Shown in pieces: positions 5,645-6,723 of a stretch of 6,723 nucleotides of DNA. The translations under genes and the position numbers were made by a program. Position 1 is the first letter of the stretch. Every line of letters begins with the position of its first letter. This stretch comes from Chlorobiota bacterium (lineage in GTDB: Bacteria > Bacteroidota > Ignavibacteria > Ignavibacteriales > Ignavibacteriaceae), in the NCBI GenBank assembly GCA_008363265.1, contig RHKR01000125.1, forward strand, positions 1-6,723, read 5' to 3'. The notes below the pieces were generated by a model, which saw only the letters and a program-made list of their open reading frames with translations, made no database searches and was not told the origin of the DNA.

Positions 5645-6502
5645 AACCAGGAGTTGACTCTCTCCTCCCGTTTGCCGGTCTATCTCTATATCGAGCAGGT
5701 CAACAACATGTTCAACAGGAACAGGGAGCTGATTGACACCATCTCGACTAACTTCTTGTGTATCGATGACCAACGGGAATATATGCGGCAACTGATGGCT
5801 TCGTTCGAGGAGATTGATGCTTCCACGCCAATTAAGAAGCAACTTGAAGCATATCTGCTCGATCTTTTCTCAAAGAAGGCACGACCAAAAACCGTTAAAG
5901 GGGATTTCTCGGAGATAAAACTTTGCAATGTATCAAAGGATCGCGTCTATGTTGCCCCCGAGAAAAGTGATCCCGAGATAGAAGAAATTACGCGGCAATA
6001 TCCAAAAATAACCGTGTGCCGGGCCGACAACGTCTTTGAGGTATTGAAACCGATACCATATGAGATCGGCCTGACCCCTGGAAGCACATATAATCTCCCG
6101 ACGATCTTTGCCCCTTTCGCCAAGGGATCGAAATCACTGGGTGTCATCGATCCATATATTCACAACCACAGGGCAGTTGCCAATCTCGACTCCATCGCTT
6201 CACGGACAGTTTATGAGAAGATCACGATAAAATGCAATGACCCGGCTAAACTTCCCTCAAAAGACGGAAAACAGATCAGTACTGTAAGATTTGACACGTT
6301 GATCGCGAAACTAAGATCAAGAGGATCGCAGGTGGAAGTAATATATTACGATAGAATAAAGCACAAAGAGCGTTTCATTCTCTATGATGAGGTTGAGATA
6401 TATATTCCCGGCGGTCTCGACAACTTTGACGAGAACGGTGTTTTCCTGAATGATGGTGAAGGCTTTTATCTGATCTTCAGAAAGAGAAAGATAAAATTAT
6501 AA
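5642..6502 (+). CDS. ATPase-partner protein with C-terminal MIT_C-like (phospholipase-D-like) domain, function unknown
   Basis: In this 286-aa protein residues about 165-284 resemble the PLD-like domain found at the C-terminus of eukaryotic MITD1 (MIT_C). The matching parts are LGVIDPYIHNHRAVANLD (166-183), a helix-strand unit FDTLIAKLRSRGSQVEVIYYD (217-237), KERFILYDEVEIYIPGGLDNF (242-262) and the strand FYLIFRKRK. In the family the third part reads roughly HDRxIxxD...GLDxF. Here the His is Lys242, and no second HKD motif exists, so phosphodiesterase activity is unlikely. MITD1's domain binds membranes and acts with ESCRT-III; transferring that role to this protein is inference. Residues 1-85 are helical and unassigned, followed by a linker with mixed strands. 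There is no signal peptide or transmembrane helix. The gene overlaps the ATPase stop by one base with a strong Shine-Dalgarno, so the two proteins probably form one complex or pathway. The domain call comes from recognition by eye. Confidence 0.72.
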   Translation: MNQELTLSSRLPVYLYIEQVNNMFNRNRELIDTISTNFLCIDDQREYMRQLMASFEEIDASTPIKKQLEAYLLDLFSKKARPKTVKGDFSEIKLCNVSKDRVYVAPEKSDPEIEEITRQYPKITVCRADNVFEVLKPIPYEIGLTPGSTYNLPTIFAPFAKGSKSLGVIDPYIHNHRAVANLDSIASRTVYEKITIKCNDPAKLPSKDGKQISTVRFDTLIAKLRSRGSQVEVIYYDRIKHKERFILYDEVEIYIPGGLDNFDENGVFLNDGEGFYLIFRKRKIKL

Positions 6503-6520
6503 CCCTTTCTACCCCTGGTA

Positions 6521-6573
6521 AATCCCTGACGGGATTGGTCCCCATATTTCGGGGAATCTTTTCCATCTTTTTT
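6521..6573 (+). terminator. Tandem hairpins with T tracts after the ATPase/MIT_C-like operon
   Basis: AATCCC-TGAC-GGGATT (6521-6536) is a perfect 6-bp stem with a four-base loop. Three bases later TCCCC (6539-6543) pairs with GGGGA (6551-6555) around a seven-base loop, followed by TTTT (6559-6562) and TTTTTT (6568-6573). The second hairpin plus T tracts fits an intrinsic terminator for plus-strand transcription, 37 nt after the stop codon. The stems are short, so efficiency is uncertain. Confidence 0.6.
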
Positions 6574-6582
6574 CATCTTTCG

Positions 6583-6693
6583 CATCCTGTTCAAAAAAAG
6601 AGTGCTTCATCCTGTCTATCTTGCAACATCGTGTCCATCCTGTTCAAAACAAAGGCGGGATTATCCTGAAAATCCGTTAATCCTGTAAATCCC
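6583..6693. repeat. Cluster of five ATCCTG motifs including a 14-nt exact repeat
   Basis: ATCCTG begins at 6584, 6609, 6637, 6663 and 6680, with spacings of 25, 28, 26 and 17 nt. CATCCTGTTCAAAA is exact at 6583-6596 and 6636-6649. GGGATT (6657-6662) and AATCCC (6688-6693) bracket the last two motifs as an inverted repeat. Similar 'atcctgttaatcctgt' intergenic strings occur in many environmental bacterial genomes, to my recollection. The rest of 6503-6723 holds no gene I can support. Confidence 0.6.
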
Positions 6694-6723
6694 CCAAAGG
6701 GACAAGCTGATTCAGACAAACAA

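Noticed and set aside
5498..5842. 114-codon minus-strand open frame spanning the ATPase/partner junction
   Set aside because: It is antisense to two well-supported genes and has no conserved features.
6583..6693. CRISPR array
   Set aside because: The repeated unit is only 6-14 nt, spacings vary from 17 to 28 nt, and no cas gene is present.

Overview
The window looks like a piece of a Gram-negative bacterial chromosome of moderate GC, with both core and accessory content. A lipoprotein signal, a membrane-anchored Ser/Thr kinase fused to a sulfatase-modifying-factor-like (FGE) domain, and intergenic clusters of ATCCTG motifs are the kind of content I associate with environmental bacteria of the FCB/candidate-phylum type. 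No marker here fixes the phylum, so this is only an impression.

Left part (1-1922). The 5' end of a class I fructose-bisphosphate aldolase gene (fbaB type, minus strand) runs off the left edge. A 258-nt divergent intergenic region follows, with a paired 14-nt direct repeat and a perfect 16-bp palindrome that overlaps a possible promoter. Next come a small putative lipoprotein gene (plus strand) and, converging on it, a gene for a four-cysteine zinc-ribbon/TPR-like protein related to DUF2225. A strong GC-rich hairpin lies between the two stop codons. A 348-nt gene-free stretch then carries a long interrupted inverted repeat and a 15-bp direct repeat. It shares short words with the repeats upstream of the lipoprotein gene and may be a mobile-element scar.

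Right part (1923-6723). A 577-aa receptor-like protein has a cytoplasmic Hanks-type kinase, one transmembrane helix and an external FGE-like domain that lacks the FGE catalytic cysteines. After 99 nt without a visible terminator comes a two-gene cassette: a 628-aa RecF/SMC-like ATPase with a DUF3696-type C-terminus, and a 286-aa protein whose C-terminal third resembles the phospholipase-D-like domain of eukaryotic MITD1 (MIT_C). These two genes overlap by one base (TGATG) and a near-perfect Shine-Dalgarno precedes the second, so they are very probably translationally coupled partners. A hairpin with T tracts and a cluster of ATCCTG motifs close the window.

The main candidate for an undescribed system is the ATPase + MIT_C-like pair, possibly with the upstream kinase. 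Both proteins carry substitutions at usually conserved active-site positions: Walker B-type Glu to Gln in the ATPase, and His to Lys in the HDRF-like motif of the partner. The ATPase gene is also compositionally mosaic, at about 50% GC at its 5' end, 36% in the middle and 46-48% at its 3' end. Function is inferred from sequence logic and not demonstrated.
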